Program-made: the position numbers and the translations under genes
Notes under the pieces: generated by a model
Told to the model about the DNA's origin: nothing
Seen by the model: the letters and a program-made list of their open reading frames with translations, nothing else
Database searches by the model: none
Assembly (NCBI RefSeq): GCF_003762835.1
Contig: NZ_RJWA01000004.1
Span: 248,001 to 312,000, forward strand
Length of the DNA stretch: 64,000 nt
Origin: Micromonospora sp. HM5-17
Lineage (GTDB): Bacteria > Actinomycetota > Actinomycetes > Mycobacteriales > Micromonosporaceae
Reading direction: 5' to 3'
Shown here: one piece after another, positions 26,788 through 34,820 of the stretch
Position numbering within the stretch: the stretch's first letter is position 1
Layout of the letters: each line of letters opens with the position of its first letter

Positions 26788-27644
26788 CCCGCGCCCCGTC
26801 CGGCGGCGAACTGCTCGCTGTCAGCGACCTGCACGTCGGCTACGCCGAGAACCGGCGGCTGGTCGAGGGCTTCGTCCCGAACTCCGACGAGGACTGGCTT
26901 CTCATCGCCGGTGACGTCGGAGAACGGGTCGAGGACGTCGACCGGACGCTGCGGCTGCTGAAGGACCGGTACCACACGGTGGTCTGGGTTCCCGGCAACC
27001 ATGAGCTGTGGACGCACCGGCGGGACCGGGTACAGGTGCGCGGGGTGGCTCGCTACGAGCTGCTGGTCGAGCTGTGCCGGCGGATCGGCGTCCTGACTCC
27101 CGAGGATCCGTACCCGGTCTGGACCGGTCCCGGTGGACCGGTGACCGTGGTGCCGCTCTTCCTGCTCTACGACTACACGTTCTGGCCGCCGGGAGTGAGG
27201 AGCAAGGCGGAGGCGCTCGCCCTGGCGTACCGGACCGGGGTGGTGTGCACCGACGAGTACCTGCTGCACCCCGATCCGTACCCGAGTCGGGAGGACTGGT
27301 GCGCGGCACGGCTGGCCATGACCGAGCGGCGGCTGGCCGAACTCGACCCAATGGTGCCAACCGTGCTGGTCAACCACTTCCCGCTGGTGCAGGAGGTGAC
27401 CCGGGTCCTGCGGTATCCGGAGTTCGCGCAGTGGTGCGGTACGGTTCGGACCGCCGACTGGCACGTCCGGTACCGGGCCGCCGCCGTGGTCTACGGGCAC
27501 CTGCACATCCCGAGGGTGGACTGGTTCGATGGGGTGCGCTTCGCCGAGGTGTCGCTCGGCTATCCGCGCGAGTGGCGGGCCCGGGACCGGCCGCCGGGCC
27601 GACCCGTACCCGTGCTGCCCGGCCGCGCGGTGGACCCGGCCTGA
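26784..27644 (+). CDS. Calcineurin-like metallophosphoesterase with probable CTG start
   Basis: 286 aa if started at CTG 26784. All metal-site motifs are present: SDLHVGYAENR, IAGDVGER, VWVPGNHELW, LVNHFPL and YGHLHIPRVDW. The first ATG/GTG/TTG in this frame is at 26979, which would remove the essential DxH and GD motifs, so the true start lies upstream. Between the upstream stop (26673-26675) and 26979 no standard start exists. CTG at 26784 overlaps the Csp stop as CTGA, the same geometry as coupled ATGA starts. Substrate unknown; the neighbour hints at RNA or nucleotides. Confidence 0.8.
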   Translation: MTRAPSGGELLAVSDLHVGYAENRRLVEGFVPNSDEDWLLIAGDVGERVEDVDRTLRLLKDRYHTVVWVPGNHELWTHRRDRVQVRGVARYELLVELCRRIGVLTPEDPYPVWTGPGGPVTVVPLFLLYDYTFWPPGVRSKAEALALAYRTGVVCTDEYLLHPDPYPSREDWCAARLAMTERRLAELDPMVPTVLVNHFPLVQEVTRVLRYPEFAQWCGTVRTADWHVRYRAAAVVYGHLHIPRVDWFDGVRFAEVSLGYPREWRARDRPPGRPVPVLPGRAVDPA

Positions 27645-27773
27645 CCGGGCGCGGCAGCCATCACCCCGGGTCGACCGGCGCGGCGGCGCGCGGCGCCGGT
27701 GCCAGAGCGGCGCCGCCGGTCCACTCCGGTGCATCGTCGGCGCGGCGGTGGCTTGGCGCCGGCCGCCGAGGGC

Positions 27774-28649
27774 TCAGCCCGTGCGGGACATCCAAAACGC
27801 CCCGGTGGGCAGGCCCCGCAGCTCCGCCGGTACCGCCTCCGGCCGCTGCGACCAGAGCCACGAGGTGAAGAGCAGCACCCGCCACACCGTGTTGTGGGTG
27901 AGGAACGCCCGTAGCAGGTAGACCTCGGTCCAGTCTCGGCCCTCCCGAAGCCACTTCTCCGGGTACTCGAAGGGCCAGTGAATGTCGTGCACGTGGACGA
28001 CGACGCCGGGCCGTAGCGTCGGCAGCACGTGCAACAGCAGCCAGACGACGTCCGAACCGGCCTTGGCCACGTGCGTCGAGTCGATCAGCAGGATGTCCCC
28101 GGGGCCGAGCGCGGCGAAGGCGTCCCGGTCGACGTCCTGGACCCGGCGCTGGATCAGCTCGACGTGATCGCCGGGTCGCATCCGGGCGCGCAACCGCTCC
28201 GGGTGTGGCTCGACGCAGGTGATCCGCAGCTCGGGCAGGTATCGTTCGACGACGTCGAGGGCGACCGCGGTGGAGTAGCCCGACCCGACCTCGATGAGCC
28301 GGGCCGGTCGGAGATGCCGGAGCATCGCGTGCAGGACGGCGGCGTCGGCACGGCCGTACATCCCGTTGCGGTCGTGCCAGCGGTCCTCGGGTAGTTCGCA
28401 CAGGTAGGGCGCGAGTGTGGCGGCGAGGCGCAGCTGGTCCGCCTCGCGCAGGTCGATCCCGACCGGCGGCAGGTCACGCCAGGCGATGGCGGTGGCGCGG
28501 TCCGCCGGCGCGGTCACCGGCGAGTAGTAGTGCCCGGGCTTCACGTACGGCGGCGCGCTGAGCGCGGCGCTGATCCCCCGGGCCCGCCGGATGACCTGCG
28601 TCTGGAACCCCCCAACAGCCATGAGGGGAATTCTGTCCTTGATCGCCAT
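27774..28649 (-). CDS. Class I SAM-dependent methyltransferase (Methyltransf_24-like)
   Basis: 291 aa from ATG 28649, or about 282 aa from the ATG at 28622, which has AAGGAC upstream. Rossmann motif I is LIEVGSGYSTAVALDVV, the acidic loop is ITCVEPHPERL, and ILLIDSTHVAKAGSDVVWLLLHVLPTLRPGVVVHVHDI supplies motifs IV-VI. This matches the Methyltransf_24 family often linked to sugar or natural-product O-methylation. The gene stands alone between a phosphoesterase and a PaaX-type regulator; substrate unknown. Confidence 0.82.
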   Translation of the reverse strand: MAIKDRIPLMAVGGFQTQVIRRARGISAALSAPPYVKPGHYYSPVTAPADRATAIAWRDLPPVGIDLREADQLRLAATLAPYLCELPEDRWHDRNGMYGRADAAVLHAMLRHLRPARLIEVGSGYSTAVALDVVERYLPELRITCVEPHPERLRARMRPGDHVELIQRRVQDVDRDAFAALGPGDILLIDSTHVAKAGSDVVWLLLHVLPTLRPGVVVHVHDIHWPFEYPEKWLREGRDWTEVYLLRAFLTHNTVWRVLLFTSWLWSQRPEAVPAELRGLPTGAFWMSRTG

Positions 28650-28702
28650 GGATCGCTAGCACCCGCGAAAAGGGAAAATTCCCGTGTTAGGCCGATGGTT
28701 CG

Positions 28703-29545
28703 TCAATGCTCGGCCTCGGCCAGCCGGTGGCCGACGTACGCCATCGCCGGGCCGCCGTACACCTGCTGGACCTGGGCGATCGCCCGCCACAGTCCGGGCA
28801 TCGGCCAGTTCGGCGGGAGCAGCGACTCGGGCAGTTGGGGACTGCGCAGGGTGTCGACCATGGGGATCCGGAGCAGTTCGGCGTATCGGCGCAGCGTGTC
28901 GGGGCTCGGCTCCGGCGGTGTGGGCCGGTCGTGGACTGCGGCGCGGAGCGTCCGGGTGTGGGCGGCGTACACCTCGGCGAGGGTGTCGAGGTCCCAGGCG
29001 AGGCGGGCGGCCTGTGCCGCGTCCGCCTCGGCCATCTCCAGTCGGGTGACGAAGACCCGGACGTCCTCCGGCGGCTCGGCGAGCAGGTCGAGCTGGTCGG
29101 TCCGGTCCCGTACGGCGATGAGCACGCCCTGCTGGAGCAGGCCGTACCCGAGGTTGACGGCGGAGCGTCGCAGCGCGTCCCGGAACGCCCGGCGCGACTC
29201 CGGCACCTGGTAGAGCAGGGCGTGGAAGGATCCGGTCCAGGCGGGCGGGGTCTCCTGGCCGGCCCGCCGGATCCGGTCGAAGCGGCGGCCGTACTCGCCG
29301 GCGAGCCGATAGTCCACGACCCGGCCCCGACGGGTGCTCGCCAGCATCCCCTCCTGGCGCATCCGAAGCAGCAGCGCCCGGGCGGCGGCCTCGGTCAGAC
29401 CGAAGTCACCGAGCAGCCGGACCAGCACGGTGCCGGGAATCTCCGCGCGCCCGGCCACCCCGAACAGGAACGGGACCAGCGACGACGATCGTCCTCCCGT
29501 CGCTCCCGTGACGGGGGTCGATTCAGATGCTACATTTCTCGGCAC
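28703..29545 (-). CDS. PaaX family transcriptional regulator
   Basis: 280 aa. An N-terminal winged helix (LVPFLFGVAGRAEIPGTVLVRLLGDFGLTEAAARALLLRMRQEGMLASTRRGRVVDYRLAG) is followed by the PaaX central Cas2-like domain (WTGSFHALLYQVPESRRAFRDALRRSAVNLGYGLLQQGVLIA) and the C-terminal domain (about 175-280, ending in LPPNWPMPGLWRAIAQVQQVYGGPAMAY). The classic member represses phenylacetate degradation through phenylacetyl-CoA. No paa genes are nearby. It diverges from a membrane-protein gene across only 36 bp and is likely to control it. Confidence 0.85.
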   Translation of the reverse strand: MPRNVASESTPVTGATGGRSSSLVPFLFGVAGRAEIPGTVLVRLLGDFGLTEAAARALLLRMRQEGMLASTRRGRVVDYRLAGEYGRRFDRIRRAGQETPPAWTGSFHALLYQVPESRRAFRDALRRSAVNLGYGLLQQGVLIAVRDRTDQLDLLAEPPEDVRVFVTRLEMAEADAAQAARLAWDLDTLAEVYAAHTRTLRAAVHDRPTPPEPSPDTLRRYAELLRIPMVDTLRSPQLPESLLPPNWPMPGLWRAIAQVQQVYGGPAMAYVGHRLAEAEH

Positions 29546-29581
29546 GTACGTGAAGATAATCGTATAGTTTAGGGGCGTGCG
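29546..29581. promoter_or_regulatory. Compact divergent promoter between PaaX-type regulator and membrane protein
   Basis: Only 36 bp separate the two start codons. TATAGT at 29563-29568 fits a -10 box for the plus-strand gene, giving a very short or absent leader. AT-rich compared with its surroundings; overlapping promoters imply coupled control. Confidence 0.5.
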
Positions 29582-30232
29582 ATGGGGCGACTTCGGACGA
29601 TGGTGCTGACCTGGGGTCCCAGCATCCTGTTCACGGCGGTGCTGCCCTTCCTGACGTACGGTGTGCTGACCGACCGGGGGATGAGTGAGTTCTCCGCGCT
29701 GGCGCTCAGCGGGGTCTGGCCGGTCGTCGAGGTCGCTGTGCTGTACGCGATCCGACGCCGGATCGACGAGCTGGGCGTGTTGAGCCTGCTCATCATCGGG
29801 CTCGGGATGGTCTCCGCGCTAGCCCTGCGGGACGAGCGGCTTCTCCTGGTCAAGGAGTCGGCGGTGACCGGCCTGTTCGGTCTGGCGCTGCTCGGTTCGC
29901 TGCTGCTGCCCCGGCCGATGATGTTCTACTTCGGACGCAAGTTCGCCACCGACGGATCGGCGGAGCGGGTGGCGTGGTGGAACGGCCTCTGGCGGTACCC
30001 CGGGTTCCGGCGAACCCAGCGAATCCTCACCCTGGTCTGGGGCCTGACCTTCGTGATCGAGGCGGCCGGCCGGATCGAGCTGGCCCAGATCCTCTCGGTC
30101 GACACCATGGTGGCGGTCTCCGCGATCCTGCCGTTCGCCGTCATGGCGGCCCTGGTCACCTGGACGATCCTCTACACCAAGCGGGCACGCGCTCGGGCTG
30201 GTCAGACGGCGGAGGTGCCGGCCGCCGTCTGA
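29582..30232 (+). CDS. VC0807-like integral membrane protein
   Basis: 216 aa with about six hydrophobic segments. The pattern TWGPSILFTAVLPFLTYGVLTDRGMSEFSALALSGVWPVVEVAVLYAIRRRIDELGVLSLLIIGLGMVSAL, a KESAVTGLFGLALLGSLLLPRPMMFYFGRKFATDG block and WGLTFVIEAAGRI match the uncharacterised VC0807 family. No function is known to me. Likely regulated by the divergent PaaX-type protein, since the intergenic gap is 36 bp. Confidence 0.75.
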   Translation: MGRLRTMVLTWGPSILFTAVLPFLTYGVLTDRGMSEFSALALSGVWPVVEVAVLYAIRRRIDELGVLSLLIIGLGMVSALALRDERLLLVKESAVTGLFGLALLGSLLLPRPMMFYFGRKFATDGSAERVAWWNGLWRYPGFRRTQRILTLVWGLTFVIEAAGRIELAQILSVDTMVAVSAILPFAVMAALVTWTILYTKRARARAGQTAEVPAAV

Positions 30233-30305
30233 CCCGCACCGCCCCTGGTCGGATCGCTCGCGACCACGTCACCCGATCGGCGGATCGGTGGTTCCCGGTA
30301 CGGTG

Positions 30306-31172
30306 TCAGCTCACGGTCACGCTCTGGAAGGTGATCGGGATGTTCGGTGCGCCGCCGCCGGCCGACGAGCCATAGGAGTTGTCGTGGCCGCCGGCCGCGA
30401 CCCGGTCGACGATGTCGAGCCCGGTCGTGACGGTGCCGAACGGCGTGTAGGCGGGCGGTAGTTCGGTGTCCCGGAAGATGATGAAGAACTGGCTGCCATT
30501 GGTGTTCGGCTCGCCGGTGTTCGCCATCGCCACCACGCCTCGGGTGTAAACCGCACCGCTCAGGTTCTCGTCGGCGAAGCGGTAGTCAGGGCCGCCCCGC
30601 CCGGTGCCGGACGGGTCGCCACACTGGAGCACGAAGATCCCCTCGGTGACGAGGCGGTGGCATGAACTGCCGTCGAAGAACCTCTGCTCGGCGAGATGGT
30701 GGAAGCTCGCCACCGTACACGGCGTCTTGGCCCGGTCCATGGTGATGACGATCGTCCCGAGATTCGTGTCGAGCCGCATCGTCGCGGTGCCGCTCCGCGG
30801 TGCCCCATCGAAGTCCGGAAGCCCCACCGTCCTGGTGTCGGGCTGGCCCTGGAGGCGGGTGGCCGCGCAGGCCAGCGGTGCGGGAGGCGGCGGATCGTCG
30901 GAGGTCGGCACGATCCGACCCTCGGACAGGTAGTAGCTGACCAGCCCCACGCAGACCGCGCCGAGGCAGAGCACCCCCACCACGGCCGCGCTGATCAGCC
31001 CGATCATCAGGCCGCGCAGGTTCGTCGCCGGTCGCGGCCCCTGCGCATACGGCGATCCCGGTGGAAACGGCGGCTGCTGGCCGGCTTCCGACGGCGCGGG
31101 CGGCCCGAGTGGTCCGGGCGGGGAGGCCTGGTGCGGCTCGTTCGGCGGCTCGGCAGGGGGGCGGGTCACCAA
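30306..31172 (-). CDS. Membrane-anchored cyclophilin-type peptidyl-prolyl isomerase
   Basis: 288 aa. Pro/Gln-rich cytoplasmic arm (1-50), one membrane segment (about 54-80, LRGLMIGLISAAVVGVLCLGAVCVGLVSYYL), then an extracellular cyclophilin domain from about 125: TNLGTIVITMDRAKTPCTVASFHHLAEQRFFDGSSCHRLV, GTGRGGPDYRFADEN, ANTGEPNTNGSQFFIIF and YTPFGTVTTGLDIVDRVA. The catalytic arginine position in FHR is HRL here (S-C-H-R-L), so R is kept. It should help fold exported proteins. Convergent with the VC0807-like gene. Confidence 0.9.
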   Translation of the reverse strand: MVTRPPAEPPNEPHQASPPGPLGPPAPSEAGQQPPFPPGSPYAQGPRPATNLRGLMIGLISAAVVGVLCLGAVCVGLVSYYLSEGRIVPTSDDPPPPAPLACAATRLQGQPDTRTVGLPDFDGAPRSGTATMRLDTNLGTIVITMDRAKTPCTVASFHHLAEQRFFDGSSCHRLVTEGIFVLQCGDPSGTGRGGPDYRFADENLSGAVYTRGVVAMANTGEPNTNGSQFFIIFRDTELPPAYTPFGTVTTGLDIVDRVAAGGHDNSYGSSAGGGAPNIPITFQSVTVS

Positions 31173-31482
31173 CCCAGACTACCGATCGCGCCCCTCGTCC
31201 GGCAGTGCTCGGCGTGGCGGAGGAATGGTCCCCGGCCGGGACGGCGCCGGCGCGTCCGGCCGGGGTGCATCCCGCACCCGGTGGAGTGCGGGCGACATCC
31301 GGCCGACGAGGGCTGGGCGGGGGGCGGGGGCCGCGCGGATCGTCGCAGATCTGATCCAGCCGATCGCGGCGGAATGGTCCACGACGCGAATGACCCGGGC
31401 CCGGTCGGACTGGTGTACGGTCGGGGTTCTCGGTTAGAAAACCATCATTGCGATGCATGGACACGTCTGACGAGGGATCGCG
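31173..31482. other. Intergenic region upstream of KAP NTPase gene
   Basis: 310 bp between divergent genes. GC-rich at first, then an AT-richer end with a small inverted repeat GGTTAGAAAACC (31432-31443) about 40 nt before the KAP start. GAGGG at 31472-31476 serves as its ribosome-binding site. No convincing ORF. Confidence 0.45.
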
Positions 31483-33606
31483 GTGGTCTTTCTCGACCCG
31501 TCGGCTGCGAAAGGGGCGAACAGTCGGGAGTTGTTCGCCACCCGGAAGGGCCTCGAGGCCAAGCTCCGCGCGATCGTCGACCACATTGTCGGGTCGGTAC
31601 GTGTTCCGCAGTCACCGATGACGTTCGCGATCTACGGGCCGTGGGGCGCGGGTAAGTCGTCCGCATTGAACTGGCTGATGGACGAACTGGACTCCCACAA
31701 GCGGCGCGACGGGCTTCCGTTGACCATGTCGACGTACAGCGCACCGTTGTGGCGCCATTTCACCGACGTGCGGGCCACGCTCGCCTACGAAATCATGAAT
31801 GGCATCTCGCAGGACCAGCCCGAGGCGCTGCACGACATCACCCAGACTCTGGCGGATCTTCTCGGCCTGAAGTTCAGCGCGCACCCGGACGAGAGCAGCC
31901 TGCACGTCGCCGTCACGTTCATGACCATCCTGGCTCGCCTGCCGAACGCGCCCGCGGTGGTCGAGGCGGAGTTGCAGCGGCGGGCCAGGCGACTCCGCGA
32001 CACCGCCGCCGGTGGCGAGCTCCGGCCGGTGCACGTCCAGTTCATCGACGACCTCGACCGGTGCGATCTCGAATTCACGGCCTCCCTGCTGCACGCCATG
32101 CACTACTGGCAGAACACCGACTACTGCGTGATGTTCGTGGTGGCCGCCTCCAAGGACCACGTGTACCGGGCCTTCGCGGAGCATCCCGCGCACGACGGCA
32201 AGGACCCCCGACAGGCGCTGGAGAAGTACATCCACCTCAGCGTCGACCTGCCGGAGTTGCTGGTGACGCCGCGTGAGGTCGCGGTCTTCCTCCACCAACT
32301 GGTGGCGCGGGTGACCGCCGAGGGCGGGCTCGCCGTGGACGTCGCCGGCGAGCTGGATCGTACGATCGACGCCTCCGTCCAGGACTACCCGCGCGGGGTG
32401 CTGGCGCCGCTGCTCCGGATCGGTGGCGGGAGCGTCACCCCTCGGGCGGTCAAGCACCGGCTCAACACCTTCCTGTCGGACCTCTCGGCGCACGACGGCC
32501 CCCTCGATCCGCAGACCTGGAAGAACCTGATGATCCGGTCCTACTGGCCGGAGTTCTGGAGCAGGGACGTGGCACCGTTGGAGCACCGCCCGACCACGGT
32601 CGACCTGGTGTGGCAGGGACGCCTCGAACGGGTCGTCCGCCTCCGCGCGGTCGGGCGGGAACTGCTGCGGTTCTGGGACATGGACGCGGCCGACGTGGCG
32701 CCGATGCTGTCGCATCTCGGCCGCCGGTACGGCATCGACGTCGACGGCGTCGACCCCATCCTGGCGATGTACCTCGCCGCCGAGCCCGCCTGGGAGCCCC
32801 CGTACGTGGGCGGCGACGACGGTCCGGCCCAGCCGGCGGTGTCGGGCGGCACCCTCGAGGCTCCCGGCTTGCGCGACGGCGACGAACGGTCCAGCCAGGA
32901 GCCGTTGCCGCCCAGGGACGAGGCGCTGCTGGTCAGCATCCAGGCCGAGCAGGCAGCCAACCAGGGGGATGCGGTGGCGACCCGTTCCCACCTGCTCCGG
33001 GTCGTCGAGCTGTTTCGGACCCAGCCGCCGAACACCATCAACGCGGAGGAGCGGCTCCGGCCGTACGTCGGCTCCGCCGCCGTGCCGGACGGTCGGGTGG
33101 GTACGGTCTCGGCCGAGGTGAAGGCGGCGATCGACCAGGTACGGCAGGTGCTGCGGGACGCCGGCTTCTGGGTGACGCACGCCGAGCGGGGCGACCAGCA
33201 GCTGACCTTCGTCGACTGGCGGTACGGCGTTGCCGGCCGCCAGCACCGCGGCGGTCGTCGGGACGGGCACCCGGCCCGGGTGGAGTGGACGGTCGGCTGG
33301 GCGGACGGGGTGCTGCGGCACGTGGTCAGCGTCGACGGGGTCCGGCTCGCGGAGTGGAGATCGGACCGCCTCGGCGACCAGGTCACCGCGCGGACCCGGG
33401 CGCAGCTCGACAGGTTCGCCCAGCAGCAGGTCCTGGACCTCATGTGTCTGCTGGTCGACGCGCTGGAGCGCGGATCCCGGGTGCCGCTGGGGCGCGGCTG
33501 CGCCGACGCCGTGGACCGGCGGTCGGGCCGGTCCCACGAGGTTGATGCCGTGCCCGGCCCGCCGGCACCGACCGACGTTCCCGGCGGGGAAAACCGCGAT
33601 GAGTGA
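31483..33606 (+). CDS. KAP-family P-loop NTPase
   Basis: 707 aa from a GTG. Walker A is YGPWGAGKSS (52-59 core) and Walker B is FIDDLDRC (187-194), the hallmark of KAP NTPases. Typical KAP proteins carry membrane segments between these motifs; here that stretch is soluble. A sensor-like VVAASKDHVYRAF follows. Residues about 490-650 form a second region with coiled-coil/TPR-like and beta-rich parts without recognised domain. KAP NTPases include phage-exclusion and host-conflict proteins. The methyltransferase gene begins 74 nt later, so the two may be one unit. Confidence 0.82.
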   Translation: MVFLDPSAAKGANSRELFATRKGLEAKLRAIVDHIVGSVRVPQSPMTFAIYGPWGAGKSSALNWLMDELDSHKRRDGLPLTMSTYSAPLWRHFTDVRATLAYEIMNGISQDQPEALHDITQTLADLLGLKFSAHPDESSLHVAVTFMTILARLPNAPAVVEAELQRRARRLRDTAAGGELRPVHVQFIDDLDRCDLEFTASLLHAMHYWQNTDYCVMFVVAASKDHVYRAFAEHPAHDGKDPRQALEKYIHLSVDLPELLVTPREVAVFLHQLVARVTAEGGLAVDVAGELDRTIDASVQDYPRGVLAPLLRIGGGSVTPRAVKHRLNTFLSDLSAHDGPLDPQTWKNLMIRSYWPEFWSRDVAPLEHRPTTVDLVWQGRLERVVRLRAVGRELLRFWDMDAADVAPMLSHLGRRYGIDVDGVDPILAMYLAAEPAWEPPYVGGDDGPAQPAVSGGTLEAPGLRDGDERSSQEPLPPRDEALLVSIQAEQAANQGDAVATRSHLLRVVELFRTQPPNTINAEERLRPYVGSAAVPDGRVGTVSAEVKAAIDQVRQVLRDAGFWVTHAERGDQQLTFVDWRYGVAGRQHRGGRRDGHPARVEWTVGWADGVLRHVVSVDGVRLAEWRSDRLGDQVTARTRAQLDRFAQQQVLDLMCLLVDALERGSRVPLGRGCADAVDRRSGRSHEVDAVPGPPAPTDVPGGENRDE

Positions 33607-33680
33607 AAACCGGCGCCGCCCGGGGTGGCGACACTCACCGCCGCCCGGGTTGGCTGGGGCGATGCACGAGGAGCGCCTTC

Positions 33681-34400
33681 ATGCCCGTGACTGACGAGGT
33701 GATCGCTGAACGACCCGGTTACCACCGGCTCCTGCTCGCCTCGTACGACCGCTACGTGCTCGGTCTGTCGAGGCTGATCTGGCGGTGTCCCCACCGACAC
33801 GTGCTCGCCGGCTACGAGCGCAACATCGGCCTTCGACACCTCGAACTCGGCCCCGGTACGGCGTACTTCCTGGACCGGTGCGAGTTCCCCACACCCCGGC
33901 CGGAGCTGACCCTGGTCGACCTGAACCCGACCGTGCTCCGGGTCAGTGCGTCCCGGATCGCGCGCTACCGGCCCACGACGCTCCGGGCCGACGTCCTCCA
34001 GCCACTGCCGTTCGACGCCGTGACCCTGCCGGCCGGCACCTTCGACTCGGTCGCGGCGAACTTCCTGCTGCACCGTGTACCGGGGAACTGGGTGGAGAAG
34101 GGGGCGGTCCTCGACAACGCCCTGACCGCGCTCCGCCCCGACGGGCGCATCTTCGGCAGCACCATCCTGTCGGCCGGGGTACGGGTCACGCCGCTGGCCC
34201 GCCGATTCATGCGCCTCTACAACCGCAGGGGGACCTTCCACAACGGCGAGGACGACCTGGCCGGGCTCCGCTGGCAGCTCGACACCCGGTTCGCCAACAT
34301 CCGGCTGACGGTACGGGGCTGCGTCGCGCTCTTCGAGGCCTCGAAGCCGGACTCCGACGCGGCGCTGACCCGGGAGGGCCGACCCGCCCCGCAGGGCTGA
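33681..34400 (+). CDS. Class I SAM-dependent methyltransferase
   Basis: 239 aa from ATG 33681 with GAGGAG 7 nt upstream; an earlier GTG at 33603 overlaps the KAP stop but the extra residues are Arg-rich and lack a matching domain. Motif I is HLELGPGTAYFLDRC; LTLVDLNPTVLRVSASRI provides the ribose-binding acidic residue; GTFDSVAANFLLHRVPGNW and ALRPDGRIFGSTIL complete the fold. Looks like the small-molecule Methyltransf_25/11 group. Its place after a KAP NTPase is uncommon and of unknown meaning. Confidence 0.82.
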   Translation: MPVTDEVIAERPGYHRLLLASYDRYVLGLSRLIWRCPHRHVLAGYERNIGLRHLELGPGTAYFLDRCEFPTPRPELTLVDLNPTVLRVSASRIARYRPTTLRADVLQPLPFDAVTLPAGTFDSVAANFLLHRVPGNWVEKGAVLDNALTALRPDGRIFGSTILSAGVRVTPLARRFMRLYNRRGTFHNGEDDLAGLRWQLDTRFANIRLTVRGCVALFEASKPDSDAALTREGRPAPQG

Positions 34401-34465
34401 CCGCCCGGAACCGGGACCGGGCGCCGGGTGGCCTGGTCGCCCGGCCGGCGGCGTTCCGGCCGTGA

Positions 34466-34702
34466 TCAGGATTCGGGGTTGGCCCGGTTACGGGCGGCGC
34501 CGAGCGCGCTGCCGACCCCGGCGCCGATCGCGGTACCCACGGCGAGCCCGAGCGACATCCCGAGGATGAGATTGCTGATGCCCAGGCCGAGTACGACCCC
34601 GAGGGCGAGCCCGACCGACCCGCCGACGGCGATCCCGAGGGCGAGGACAACGGCCGGCTGGTGGTGGTTGCCGTCGGACCTGACGTCTCCGGTTCCGCTC
34701 AT
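34466..34702 (-). CDS. Small glycine-zipper membrane protein
   Basis: 78 aa, ATG preceded by AAAGGAAA. After 15 polar residues, residues 16-70 are two hydrophobic Gly/Ala/Leu-rich segments (VVLALGIAVGGSVGLALGVVLGLG and LILGMSLGLAVGTAIGAGVGSALGAA) with GxxxG spacing. Likely a packed membrane hairpin. No function known; divergent from the MoxR gene with 118 bp between. Confidence 0.7.
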   Translation of the reverse strand: MSGTGDVRSDGNHHQPAVVLALGIAVGGSVGLALGVVLGLGISNLILGMSLGLAVGTAIGAGVGSALGAARNRANPES

Positions 34703-34820
34703 GGCGTTTCCTTTCCACGGCTGCTCGCGGACGCGGCGGCGCCCGTCCCTCCCACGGCTGATCGCCCCTGGCGGCTCCGCGCGGATGTCCGGTCGCCCGA
34801 TCGAGAGCTAGCGTAGGTGG

